A stretch of DNA of 17,959 nucleotides, taken from the NCBI GenBank assembly GCA_905220665.1, contig CAJNAR010000126.1, forward strand, positions 1 to 17,959, given 5' to 3'. Below are positions 9,464 through 17,959 of this stretch, piece by piece. Within the stretch, counting starts at the first letter, position 1. Each line of letters opens with the position of its first letter. This DNA comes from Albugo candida. Its lineage: Eukaryota > Oomycota > Peronosporomycetes > Albuginales > Albuginaceae. The position numbers and the translations under genes are program-made. The notes beneath the pieces are model-generated. The model saw only the letters and a program-made list of their open reading frames with translations. It did not search any database and had not been told where the DNA came from.

Positions 9464-10081
9464 GTTATCCAGAGGGACGGTTGCGCACTGTCATAGAATA
9501 CAGCGTATCAGTGCAAGCAACAAACACAGGCATATCCTCTGAGTTTATTCTTCAGCTCGATAAAAAACACAGATATGTCCATTCTAAACCGATGAAGAAA
9601 GATACCTTTCGTACTCTATCACTTCAATCTTGACAAGATTTTTGGATACGCTCGATCTGCCCAATGGTTGTGATGTCATCATGCAATCCTCCATGTCGGT
9701 ATCGATGCATAGAAGTAGTTAAAAAGTCTGTTTCAGTTACGTGACGCACTCCAGATGTTATTATTTAGACTTGAATCCACTCCGGAAAAGGACGCTAGTT
9801 CAGATTCCATAAGACAAGAGAAAAAAAAATATTCTCGTTGTATTCCGTTACCATCGGATGTTTTCAGAAAGTTCCACAAAATATTTGTGAAAGTGCTGCA
9901 GAAACGCAATATCAATAAAAATAGGACAGGTTTTTCAAAATACAATCCAGATCTGGTCCGTTCACAGCAATAGTATTCATTGACAAAACACATCATACTA
10001 ACGATGTGATTGTGAGAACACGATTCGAATGGATATAAAATGATGGCTGCTACATGCGGCCTTGGGTCTTGTTCCGTGCAG
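9464..10081 (+). repeat. Satellite unit 16 (618 bp), CTTCAATC haplotype
   Basis: Begins with the private TTATCCAGAGGGACGG. The left half is of the unit 14 haplotype. The cassette is replaced by TTTTTCAAAATACAATCCAG, the third form shared with units 2 and 20, which accounts for the short length. Confidence 0.96.
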
Positions 10082-10718
10082 GTTATCCGGAGAGATGGCT
10101 GCGCACTGTCATAGAATACAGCGTATCAGTGCAAGCAACAAACACAGGCATATCCTCTGAGTTTATTCTTCAGCTCGATAAAAAACACAGATATGTCCAT
10201 TCTAAACCGATGAAGAAAGATACCTTTCGTACTCTATCACTTCAATCTTGACAAGATTTTTGGATACGCTCGATCTGCCCAATGGTTGTGATGTCATCAT
10301 GCAATCCTCCATGTCGGTATCGATGCATAGAAGTAGTTAAAAAGTCTGTTTCAGTTACGTGACGCACTCCAGATGTTATTATTTAGACTTGAATCCACTC
10401 CGGAAAAGGACGCTAGTTCAGATTCCATAAGACAAGAGAAAAAAAAAATATTCTCGTTGTATTCCGTTACCATCGGATGTTTTCAGAAAGTTCCACAAAA
10501 TATTTGTGAAAGTGCTGCAGAAACGCAATATCAATAAAAAATAGGACAGGTTTATTTTTGTTCGACGAGACAAAATATATTTCAGATCTGGTCCGTTCAC
10601 AGCAATAGTATTCATTGACAAAACACATCATACTAACGATTTGATTGTGAGAACACGATTCGAATGGATATAAAATGATGGCTGCTACATGCGGCCTTGG
10701 GTCTATTGTTCCGTGCAG
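10082..10718 (+). repeat. Satellite unit 17 (637 bp), CTTCAATC haplotype
   Basis: CTTCAATC haplotype with the cassette present. Carries ACGATTTGATTG instead of ACGATGTGATTG, a variant found elsewhere only in unit 20. Its end (GTTCCGTGCAGG) joins directly to the middle of the next unit. Confidence 0.96.
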
Positions 10719-10730
10719 GAAAAGGACGCT
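10711..10730. other. Deletion junction between unit 17 and truncated unit 18
   Basis: The unit boundary GTGCAGG is fused to AAAAGGACGCT of the unit's middle, removing about 321 bases. Only GG is shared by the two parents at the join, so this looks like end joining or slippage rather than long-homology crossover. Confidence 0.9.
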
Positions 10731-11031
10731 AGTTCAGATTCCATAAGACAAGAGAAAAAAAAATATTCTCGTTGTATTCCGTTACCATCGGATGTTATTA
10801 GAAAGTTCCACAAAATATTTGTGAAAGTGCTGCAGAAACGCAATATCAATAAAAAATAGGACAGGTTTATTTTTGTTCGACGAGACAAAATACATTTCAG
10901 ATCTGGTCCGTTCACAGCAATAGTATTCATTGACAAAACACATCATACTAACGATGTGATTGTGAGAACACGATTCGAATGGATATAAAATGATGGCTGC
11001 TACATGCGGCCTTGGGTCTTGTTCCGTGCAG
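10719..11031 (+). repeat. Satellite unit 18, truncated (313 bp; first ~321 bp missing)
   Basis: After GTGCAGG at 10713-10719 the sequence continues with AAAAGGACGCT, which lies about 321 bases inside a normal unit (compare 10404 in unit 17). GG is shared by both sides of the junction (CAGG and CCGG). The remaining half has TTGTATTCC, the variant GTTATTAGAAAG (shared only with unit 20), the cassette, and a normal end. Confidence 0.95.
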
Positions 11032-11654
11032 GTTATCCGGAGAGATGGCTGCGCACTGTCATAGAATACAGCGTATCAGTGCAAGCAACAAACACAGGCA
11101 TATCCTCTGAGTTTATTCTCCAGCTCGATAAAAAACACAGATATGTCCATTCTAAACCGATGAGGAAAGATACCTTTCGTACTCTATCACTTCGATCTTG
11201 ACAAGACTTTTTGATACGCTCGATTTGCCCAATGTTTGTGATGTCATCATGCAATCCTCCATGTCGGTATCAATGCACAGAAGTAGTTAAAAAAATCTGT
11301 TTCAGTTGCGTGACGCACTCCAGACGTTATGATTGAGACTTGAATCCACTCCGGAAAAAGACGCTAGTTCAGATTCCATAAGACAAGAGAAAAAAAAATA
11401 TTCTCGTTGTGGTCCGTTACCATCGGATGTTTTCAGAAAGTTCCACAAAATATTTGTGAAAGTGCTGCAGAAACGCAATATCAATAAAAAATAGGACAGG
11501 TTTATTTTTAAAATACATTTCAAATCTGGTCCGTTCACAGCAATAGTATTCATTGACAAAACACATCATACTAACGATGTGATTGTGAGAACACGATTCG
11601 AATGGATATAAAATGATGGCTGCTACATGCGGCCTTGGGTCTTGTTCCGTGCAG
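11032..11654 (+). repeat. Satellite unit 19 (623 bp)
   Basis: GAGGAAAGATACC, TTTGCCC, TATCAATGCACAG, TTGCGTGACG, GATTGAGAC, GGAAAAAGACG, TTGTGGTCC. Cassette absent in the plain form (TTTTTAAAATAC), as in units 21-28. TTTCAAATCTGG destroys the BglII site found in the other units. Confidence 0.96.
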
Positions 11655-12301
11655 GTTATCCGGAGAGATGGCTGCGCACTGTCATAGAATACAGCGTATC
11701 AGTGCAAGCAACAAACACAGGCATATCCTCTGAGTTTATTCTTCAGCTCGATAAAAAACACAGATATGTCCATTCTAAACCGATGAAGAAAGATACCTTT
11801 CGTACTCTATCACTTCAATCTTGACAAGATTTTTGGATACGCTCGATCTGCCCAATGGTTGTGATGTCATCATGCAATCCTCCATGTCGGTATCGATGCA
11901 TAGAAGTAGTTAAAAAAGTCGTTTTCAGTTACGTGACGCACTCCAGATGTTATGATTTAGACTTGAATCCACTCCGGAAAAGGACGCTAGTTCAGATTCC
12001 ATAAGACAAGAGAAAAAAAAAATATTCTCGTTGTATTCCGTTACCATCGGATGTTATTAGAAAGTTCCACAAAATATTTGTGAAAGTGCTGCAGAAACGC
12101 AATATCAATAAAAAATAGGACAGGTTTTTTTTTTCAAATACAATCCAGATCTGGTCCGTTCACAGCAATAGTATTCATTGACAAAACACATCATACTAAC
12201 GATTTGATTGTGAGAACACGATTCGAATGGATATAAAATGATGGCTGCTACATGCGGCCTTGGGTCTATTGTTCCGTGCAGGATTGGGTCTTGTTCCGTG
12301 C
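11655..12301 (+). repeat. Satellite unit 20 (647 bp), mosaic with aberrant right end
   Basis: Left half of the CTTCAATC haplotype. GTTATTAGAAAG is shared with unit 18, ACGATTTGATTG with unit 17, and the CAAATACAATCCAG form with units 2 and 16. Its right end is lengthened by a second, slightly different copy of the boundary segment (12284-12302). Confidence 0.94.
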
Positions 12302-12305
12302 ATCC
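12260..12305. other. Duplicated boundary segment between units 20 and 21
   Basis: TTGGGTCTATTGTTCCGTGCAGG (12260-12282) is followed by A and then TTGGGTCTTGTTCCGTGCA (12284-12302), after which the next unit starts at TCCGGAGAG. The second copy has the shorter GTCTTGTTCC form, so it came from a different unit, not from simple slippage. The usual GGTTA is lost at the second join. Confidence 0.9.
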
Positions 12306-12925
12306 GGAGAGATGGCTGCGCACTGTCATAGAATACAGCGTATCAGTGCAAGCAACAAACACAGGCATATCCTCTGAGTTTATTCTCCAGCTCGATAAAA
12401 AACACAGATATGTCCATTCTAAACCGATGAGGAAAGATACCTTTCGTACTCTATCACTTCGATCTTGACAAAGACTTTTTGATACGCTCGATTTGCCCAA
12501 TGTTTGTGATGTCATCATGCAATCCTCCATGTCGGTATCGATGCACAGAAGTAGTTAGAAAAGTCTGTTTCAGTTACGTGACGCACTCCAGACGTTATGA
12601 TTTAGACTTGAATCCACTCCGGAAAAGGACGCTAGTTCAGATTCCATAAGACAAGAGAAAAAAAAAATATTCTCGTTGTGGTCCGTTACCATCGGATGTT
12701 TTCAGAAAGTTCCACAAAATATTTGTGAAAGTGCTGCAGAAACGCAATATCAATAAAAAATAGGACAGGTTTATTTTTAAAATACATTTCAGATCTGGTC
12801 CGTTCACAGCAATAGTATTCATTGACAAAACACATCATACTAACGATGTGATTGTGAGAACACGATTCGAATGGATATAAAATGATGGCTGCTACATGCG
12901 GCCTTGGGTCTATTGTTCCGTGCAG
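12302..12925 (+). repeat. Satellite unit 21 (~624 bp)
   Basis: Starts directly with ATCCGGAGAG, because GGTT of the usual start is missing at the junction. GAGGAAAGATACC, one extra A in GACAAAGAC, TTTGCCC, ATGCACAG, GTTAGAAAAGTC, ACG form of (c), TTGTGGTCC. Cassette absent. Confidence 0.95.
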
Positions 12926-13546
12926 GTTATCCGGAGAGATGGCTGCGCACTGTCATAGAATACAGCGTATTAGTGCAAGCAACAAACACAGGCATATCCT
13001 CTGAGTTTATTCTCCAGCTCGATAAAAAACACAGATATGTCCATTCTAAACCGATGAAGAAAGAAACCTTTCGTATCACTTCGATCTTGACAAGACTTTT
13101 TAATACGCTCGATCTGCCCAATGTTTGTGATGTCATCATGCAATCCTCCATGTCGGTATCGATGCATAGAAGTAGTTAAAAAAGTCTGTTTCAGTTACGT
13201 GACGCACTCCAGATGTTATTATTTAGACTTGAATCCACTCCGGAAAAGGACGCTAGTTCAGATTCCATAAGACAAGAGAAAAAAAAAATATTCTCGTTGT
13301 ATTCCGTTACCATCGGATGTTTTCAGAAAGTTCCACAAAATATTTGTGAAAGTGCTGCAGAAACGCAATATCAATAAAAAATAGGACAGGTTTTTTTTTA
13401 AAATACATTTCAGATCTGGTCCGTTCACAGCAATAGTATTCATTGACAAAACACATCATACTAACGATGTGATTGTGAGAACACGATTCGAATGGATATA
13501 AAATGATGGCTGCTACATGCGGCCTTGGGTCTATTGTTCCGTGCAG
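12926..13546 (+). repeat. Satellite unit 22 (621 bp), mosaic
   Basis: The left half matches units 1-3 (GAAAGAAACC, short GTATCAC, TTTTTAATACG), which lie more than 11 kb away. The right half has ATGTTATTA and TTGTATTCC, as in the unit 13-17 block. GTATTAGTGC is shared with unit 5. Cassette absent, with GGTTTTTTTTTAAAATAC. Confidence 0.96.
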
Positions 13547-14171
13547 GTTATCCGGAGAGATGGCTGCGCACTGTCATAGAATACAGCGTATCAGTGCAAG
13601 CAACAAACACAGGCATATCCTCTGAGTTTATTCTCCAGCTCGATAAAAAACACAGATATGTCCATTCTAAACCGATGAAGAAAGACACCTTTCGTACTCT
13701 ATCACTTCGATCTTGACAAGACTTTTTGATACGCTCGATCTGCCCAATGTTTGTGATGTCATCATGCAATCCTCCACGTCGGTATCGATGCATAGAAGTA
13801 GTTAAAAAAGTCTGTTTCAGTTACGTGACGCACTCCAGACGTTATGATTTAGACTTGAATCCACTCCGGAAAAGGACGCTAGTTCAGATTCCATAAGACA
13901 AGAGAAAAAAAAATATTCTCGTTGTGGTCCGTTACCATCGGATGTTTTCAGAAAGTTCCACAAAATATTTGTGAAAGTGCTGCAGAAACGCAATATCAAT
14001 AAAAAATAGGACAGGTTTATTTTTAAAATACATTTCAGATCTGGTCCGTTCACAGCAATAGTATTCATTGACAAAACACATCATACTAACGATGTGATTG
14101 TGAGAACACGATTCGAATGGATATAAAATGATGGCTGCTACATGCGGCCTTGGGTCTATTGTTCCGTGCAG
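13547..14171 (+). repeat. Satellite unit 23 (625 bp)
   Basis: GAAAGACACC, TTTTTGATACG, CTCCACGTCGG (shared with unit 28), ACG form of (c), TTGTGGTCC, A-tract of 9, cassette absent. Confidence 0.96.
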
Positions 14172-14796
14172 GTTATCCGGAGAGATGGCTGCGCACTGTC
14201 ATAGAATACAGCGTATCAGTGCAAGCAACAAACACAGGCATATCCTCTGAGTTTATTCTCCAGCTCGATAAAAAACACAGATATGTCCATTCTAAACCGA
14301 TGAGGAAAGACACCTTTCGTACTCTATCACTTCGATCTTGACAAGACTTTTTGATACGCTCGATCTGCCCAATGTTTGTGATGTCATCATGCAATCCTCC
14401 ATGTCGGTATCGATGCATAGAAGTAGTTAAAAAAGTCTGTTTCAGTTACGTGACGCACTCCAGACGTTATGATTTAGACTTGAATCCACTCCGGAAAAGG
14501 ACGCTAGTTCAGATTCCATAAGACAAGAGAAAAAAAAAATATTCTCGTTGTGGTCCGTTACCATCGGATGTTTTCAGAAAGTTCCACAAAATATTTGTGA
14601 AAGTGCTGCAGAAACGCAATATCAATAAAAAATAGGACAGGTTTTTTTTTAAAATACATTTCAGATCTGGTCCGTTCACAGCAATAGTATTCATTGACAA
14701 AACACATCATACTAACGATGTGATTGTGAGAACACGATTCGAATGGATATAAAATGATGGCTGCTACATGCGGCCTTGGGTCTTTGTTCCGTGCAG
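14172..14796 (+). repeat. Satellite unit 24 (625 bp)
   Basis: GAGGAAAGACACC, TTTTTGATACG, ACG form of (c), TTGTGGTCC, A-tract of 10, cassette absent with a pure T-run (GGTTTTTTTTTTAAAATAC). It ends GGGTCTTTGTTCC, one base shorter than the usual GGGTCTATTGTTCC. Confidence 0.96.
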
Positions 14797-15422
14797 GTTA
14801 TCCGGAGAGATGGCTGCGCACTGTCATAGAATACAGCGTATCAGTGCAAGCAACAAACACAGGCATATCCTCTGAGTTTATTCTCCAGCTCGATAAAAAA
14901 CACAGATATGTCCATTCTAAACCGATGAGGAAAGATACCTTTCGTACTCTATCACTTCGATCTTGACAAGACTTTTTGATACGCTCGATTTGCCCAATGT
15001 TTGTGATGTCATCATGCAATCCTCCATGTCGGTATCGATGCATAGAAGTAGTTAAAAAAGTCTGTTTCAGTTACGTGACGCACTCCAGACGTTATGATTT
15101 AGACTTGAATCCACTCCGGAAAAGGACGCTAGTTCAGATTCCATAAGACAAGAGAAAAAAAAAATATTCTCGTTGTATTCCGTTACCATCGGATGTTTTC
15201 AGAAAGTTCCACAAAATATTTGTGAAAGTGCTGCAGAAACGCAATATCAATAAAAAATAGGACAGGTTTATTTTTAAAATACATTTCAGATCTGGTCCGT
15301 TCACAGCAATAGTATTCATTGACAAAACACATCATACTAACGATGTGATTGTGAGAACACGATTCGAATGGATATAAAATGATGGCTGCTACATGCGGCC
15401 TTGGGTCTATTGTTCCGTGCAG
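14797..15422 (+). repeat. Satellite unit 25 (626 bp)
   Basis: GAGGAAAGATACC, TTTTTGATACG, TTTGCCC, ACG form of (c) combined with TTGTATTCC, A-tract of 10, cassette absent. Confidence 0.96.
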
Positions 15423-16047
15423 GTTATCCGGAGAGATGGCTGCGCACTGTCATAGAATACAGCGTATCAGTGCAAGCAACAAACACAGGCATATCCTCTG
15501 AGTTTATTCTCCAGCTCGATAAAAAACACAGATATGTCCATTCTAAACCGATGAGGAAAGATACCTTTCGTACTCTATCACTTCGATCTTGACAAGACTT
15601 TTTAATACGCTCGATCTGCCCAATGTTTGTGATGTCATCATGCAATCCTCCATGTCGGTATCGATGCATAGAAGTAGTTAAAAAAGTCTGTTTCAGTTAC
15701 GTGACGCACTCCAGACGTTATGATTTAGACTTGAATCCACTCCGGAAAAGGACGCTAGTTCAGATTCCATAAGACAAGAGAAAAAAAAATATTCTCGTTG
15801 TGGTCCGTTACCATCGGATGTTTTCAGAAAGTTCCACAAAATATTTGTGAAAGTGCTGCAGAAACGCAATATCAATAAAAAATAGGACAGGTTTATTTTT
15901 AAAATACATTTCAGATCTGGTCCGTTCACAGCAATAGTATTCATTGACAAAACACATCATACTAACGATGTGATTGTGAGAACACGATTCGAATGGATAT
16001 AAAATGATGGCTGCTACATGCGGCCTTGGGTCTATTGTTCCGTGCAG
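15423..16047 (+). repeat. Satellite unit 26 (625 bp)
   Basis: GAGGAAAGATACC with the long (a) form, but TTTTTAATACG as in units 1-3. ACG form of (c), TTGTGGTCC, A-tract of 9, cassette absent. Confidence 0.96.
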
Positions 16048-16673
16048 GTTATCCGGAGAGATGGCTGCGCACTGTCATAGAATACAGCGTATCAGTGCAA
16101 GCAACAAACACAGGCATATCCTCTGAGTTTATTCTCCAGCTCGATAAAAAAACACAGATATGTCCATTCTAAACCGATGAAGAAAGAACCTTTCGTACTC
16201 TATCACTTCGATCTTGACAAGACTTTTTAATACGCTCGATCTGCCCAATGTTTGTGATGTCATCATGCAATCCTCCATGTCGGTATCGATGCATAGAAGT
16301 AGTTAAAAAGTCTGTTTCAGTTACGTGACGCACTCCAGACGTTATGATTTAGACTTGAATCCACTCCGGAAAAGGACGCTAGTTCAGATTCCATAAGACA
16401 AGAGAAAAAAAAAATATTCTCGTTGTGGTCCGTTACCATCGGATGTTTTCAGAAAGTTCCACAAAATATTTGTGAAAGTGCTGCAGAAACGCAATATCAA
16501 TAAAAAATAGGACAGGTTTATTTTTTAAAATACATTTCAGATCTGGTCCGTTCACAGCAATAGTATTCATTGACAAAACACATCATACTAACGATGTGAT
16601 TGTGAGAACACGATTCGAATGGATATAAAATGATGGCTGCTACATGCGGCCTTGGGTCTATTGTTCCGTGCAG
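16048..16673 (+). repeat. Satellite unit 27 (626 bp)
   Basis: Seven A's in GATAAAAAAACAC, GAAAGAACC with one A lost (shared with unit 28), TTTTTAATACG, TTAAAAAGTC, TTGTGGTCC, cassette absent with an extra T (TATTTTTTAAAATAC). Confidence 0.96.
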
Positions 16674-17297
16674 GTTATCCGGAGAGATGGCTGCGCACTG
16701 TCATAGAATACAGCGTATCAGTGCAAGCAACAAACACAGGCATATCCTCTGAGTTTATTCTCCAGCTCGATAAAAAACACAGATATGTCCATTCTAAACC
16801 GATGAGGAAAGAACCTTTCGTACTCTATCACTTCGATCTTGACAAGACTTTTTGATACGCTCGATCTGCCCAATGTTTGTGATGTCATCATGCAATCCTC
16901 CACGTCGGTATCGATGCATAGAAGTAGTTAAAAAAGTCTGTTTCAGTTACGTGACGCACTCCAGATGTTATGATTTAGACTTGAATCCACTCCGGAAAAG
17001 GACGCTAGTTCAGATTCCATAAGACAAGAGAAAAAAAAATATTCTCGTTGTGGTCCGTTACCATCGGATGTTTTCAGAAAGTTCCACAAAATATTTGTGA
17101 AAGTGCTGCAGAAACGCAATATCAATAAAAAATAGGACAGGTTTATTTTTAAAATACATTTCAGATCTGGTCCGTTCACAGCAATAGTATTCATTGACAA
17201 AACACATCATACTAACGATGTGATTGTGAGAACACGATTCGAATGGATATAAAATGATGGCTGCTACATGCGGCCTTGGGTCTATTGTTCCGTGCAG
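16674..17297 (+). repeat. Satellite unit 28 (624 bp)
   Basis: GAGGAAAGAACC, TTTTTGATACG, CTCCACGTCGG, ATGTTATGA intermediate form of (c), TTGTGGTCC, cassette absent. Confidence 0.96.
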
Positions 17298-17936
17298 GTT
17301 ATCCGGAGAGATGGCTGCGCACTGTCATAGAATACAGCGTATCAGTGCAAGCAACAAACACAGGCATATCCTCTGAGTTTATTCTCCAGCTCGATAAAAA
17401 AACACAGATATGTCCATTCTAAACCGATGAGGAAAGACACCTTTCGTACTCTATCACTTCGATCTTGACAAGACTTTTTAATACGCTCGATTTGCCCAAT
17501 GTTTGTGATGTCATCATGCAATCCTCCATGTCGGTATCGATGCATAGAAGTAGTTAAAAAAGTCTGTTTCAGTTACGTGACGCACTCCAGACGTTATGAT
17601 TTAGACTTGAATCCACTCCGGAAAAGGACGCTAGTTCAGATTCCATAAGACAAGAGAAAAAAAAAATATTCTCGTTGTATTCCGTTACCATCGGGTGTTT
17701 TCAGAAAGTTCCACAAAATATTTGTGAAAGTGCTGCAGAAACGCAATATCAATAAAAAATAGGACAGGTTTATTTTTGTTCGACGAGACAAAATACATTT
17801 CAGATCTGGTCCGTTCACAGCAATAGTATTCATTGACAAAACACATCATACTAACGATGTGATTGTGAGAACACGATTCGAATGGATATAAAATGGTGGC
17901 TGCTACATGCGGCCTTGGGTCTATTGTTCCGTGCAG
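17298..17936 (+). repeat. Satellite unit 29 (639 bp)
   Basis: Ends the cassette-less block: the 12-base cassette is present again, with TACATTTCAG. Seven A's in GATAAAAAAACAC, GAAAGACACC, TTTTTAATACG, TTTGCCC, TTGTATTCC, private ATCGGGTG and AAAATGGTGG. Confidence 0.96.
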
Positions 17937-17959
17937 GTTATCCGGAGAGATGGCTGGCG
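17937..17959 (+). repeat. Satellite unit 30, first 23 bases only
   Basis: GTTATCCGGAGAGATGGCTG matches the unit start. The last bases (GGCG) differ from the usual CGC by one extra G, which may be an edge or consensus error. The array evidently continues beyond the window. Confidence 0.9.

Larger units (their letters stand above)
1..17959 (+). repeat. Head-to-tail satellite array, ~0.63 kb monomer, 29 units plus a partial
   Basis: The same sequence recurs from GTTATCCGGAGAG at 1, 617, 1236, 1866, 2503, 3139, 3772, 4406, 5035, 5670, 6302, 6935, 7557, 8195, 8831, 9464, 10082, (truncated unit at 10719), 11032, 11655, about 12302, 12926, 13547, 14172, 14797, 15423, 16048, 16674, 17298 and 17937, always in the same orientation. 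Units differ by scattered substitutions and 1- to 13-base indels. The unit start is arbitrary, because no flank is present to define a natural boundary. Markers used in the unit entries: (a) GTATCAC versus the 5-base-longer GTACTCTATCAC; (b) CTTCGATC versus CTTCAATC; (c) CAGACGTTATGA versus CAGATGTTATTA; (d) TTGTGGTCC versus TTGTATTCC; (e) presence or absence of GTTCGACGAGAC after GGTTTATTTTT. Known biology: such arrays are satellite DNA of eukaryotic heterochromatin. I do not recognise the family. Confidence 0.98.

Noticed and set aside
12105..12530. 141-codon reverse-strand ORF, the longest in the window
   Set aside because: It exists only because the duplicated boundary at the unit 20/21 junction links two reverse frames that are separate in all other units. 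It shows no recognisable domain and is not conserved.
1..17959. CRISPR array or rDNA/5S array
   Set aside because: Units are about 630 bp with no short repeat and unique spacer structure, and no part resembles 5S, 18S, 28S or common snRNA genes.
1..17959. LTR, transposase or reverse transcriptase remains that could have seeded the satellite
   Set aside because: No recognisable catalytic motif, terminal inverted repeat or LTR was found in the unit on either strand.

Overview
The window is one uninterrupted tandem array of a single satellite-type repeat, read head to tail on the same strand from the first base to the last. Taking the recurring GTTATCCGGAGAG as the unit start, there are 28 near-complete units of 616 to 647 bp (average about 629 bp), one unit that has lost its first half (10719-11031), and a 23-base start of a next unit at the right edge. 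No flanking unique sequence, mobile-element gene, rRNA, tRNA, CRISPR array or credible protein gene was found. The organism cannot be named from the sequence. A long homogeneous array of an AT-rich, roughly 0.63 kb monomer with only short, frame-unstable ORFs is typical of eukaryotic nuclear heterochromatin (centromeric, pericentromeric, subtelomeric or sex-chromosome satellite) and would be very unusual in a bacterium or phage.

Layout by variant type. Units 1-3 (1-1865) share a 5-base shortening in the unit's middle-left part. Units 4-12 (1866-7556) carry the 12-base cassette GTTCGACGAGAC in the right half and are otherwise mixed. Units 13-20 (7557-12301) contain a distinct haplotype (units 13, 14, 16, 17 and 20) interleaved with other types; this zone also holds the truncated unit 18 and an aberrant junction between units 20 and 21. 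Units 21-28 (12302-17297) are mostly 621-626 bp long and all lack the 12-base cassette. Unit 29 (17298-17936) has the cassette again. Several units are mosaics that join left-half and right-half variants of different blocks, as expected from unequal crossover and gene conversion.

Inside each unit there are fixed small elements: an A-tract of 7-10 bases between short complementary arms, a CACAAA-ATA-TTTGTG inverted repeat, a PstI site (CTGCAG), an AATAAA, a hairpin with CACATC/GATGTG arms, an ATTCGAAT palindrome and a TATAAAA element about 45 bases before the unit boundary. The stretch from the CACAAA inverted repeat through the TATA-like element is almost invariant (apart from the 12-base cassette), while the stretch around unit positions 125-200 varies most. 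Many unit-to-unit differences are C/T or G/A changes at CpG, which hints at cytosine methylation.

There are no genes working together here. The most informative content is the recombination record: two abnormal junctions at the same base of the unit, in two units that also share a rare point variant. A transcribed non-coding satellite (TATA-like to AATAAA) is possible but only inferred.
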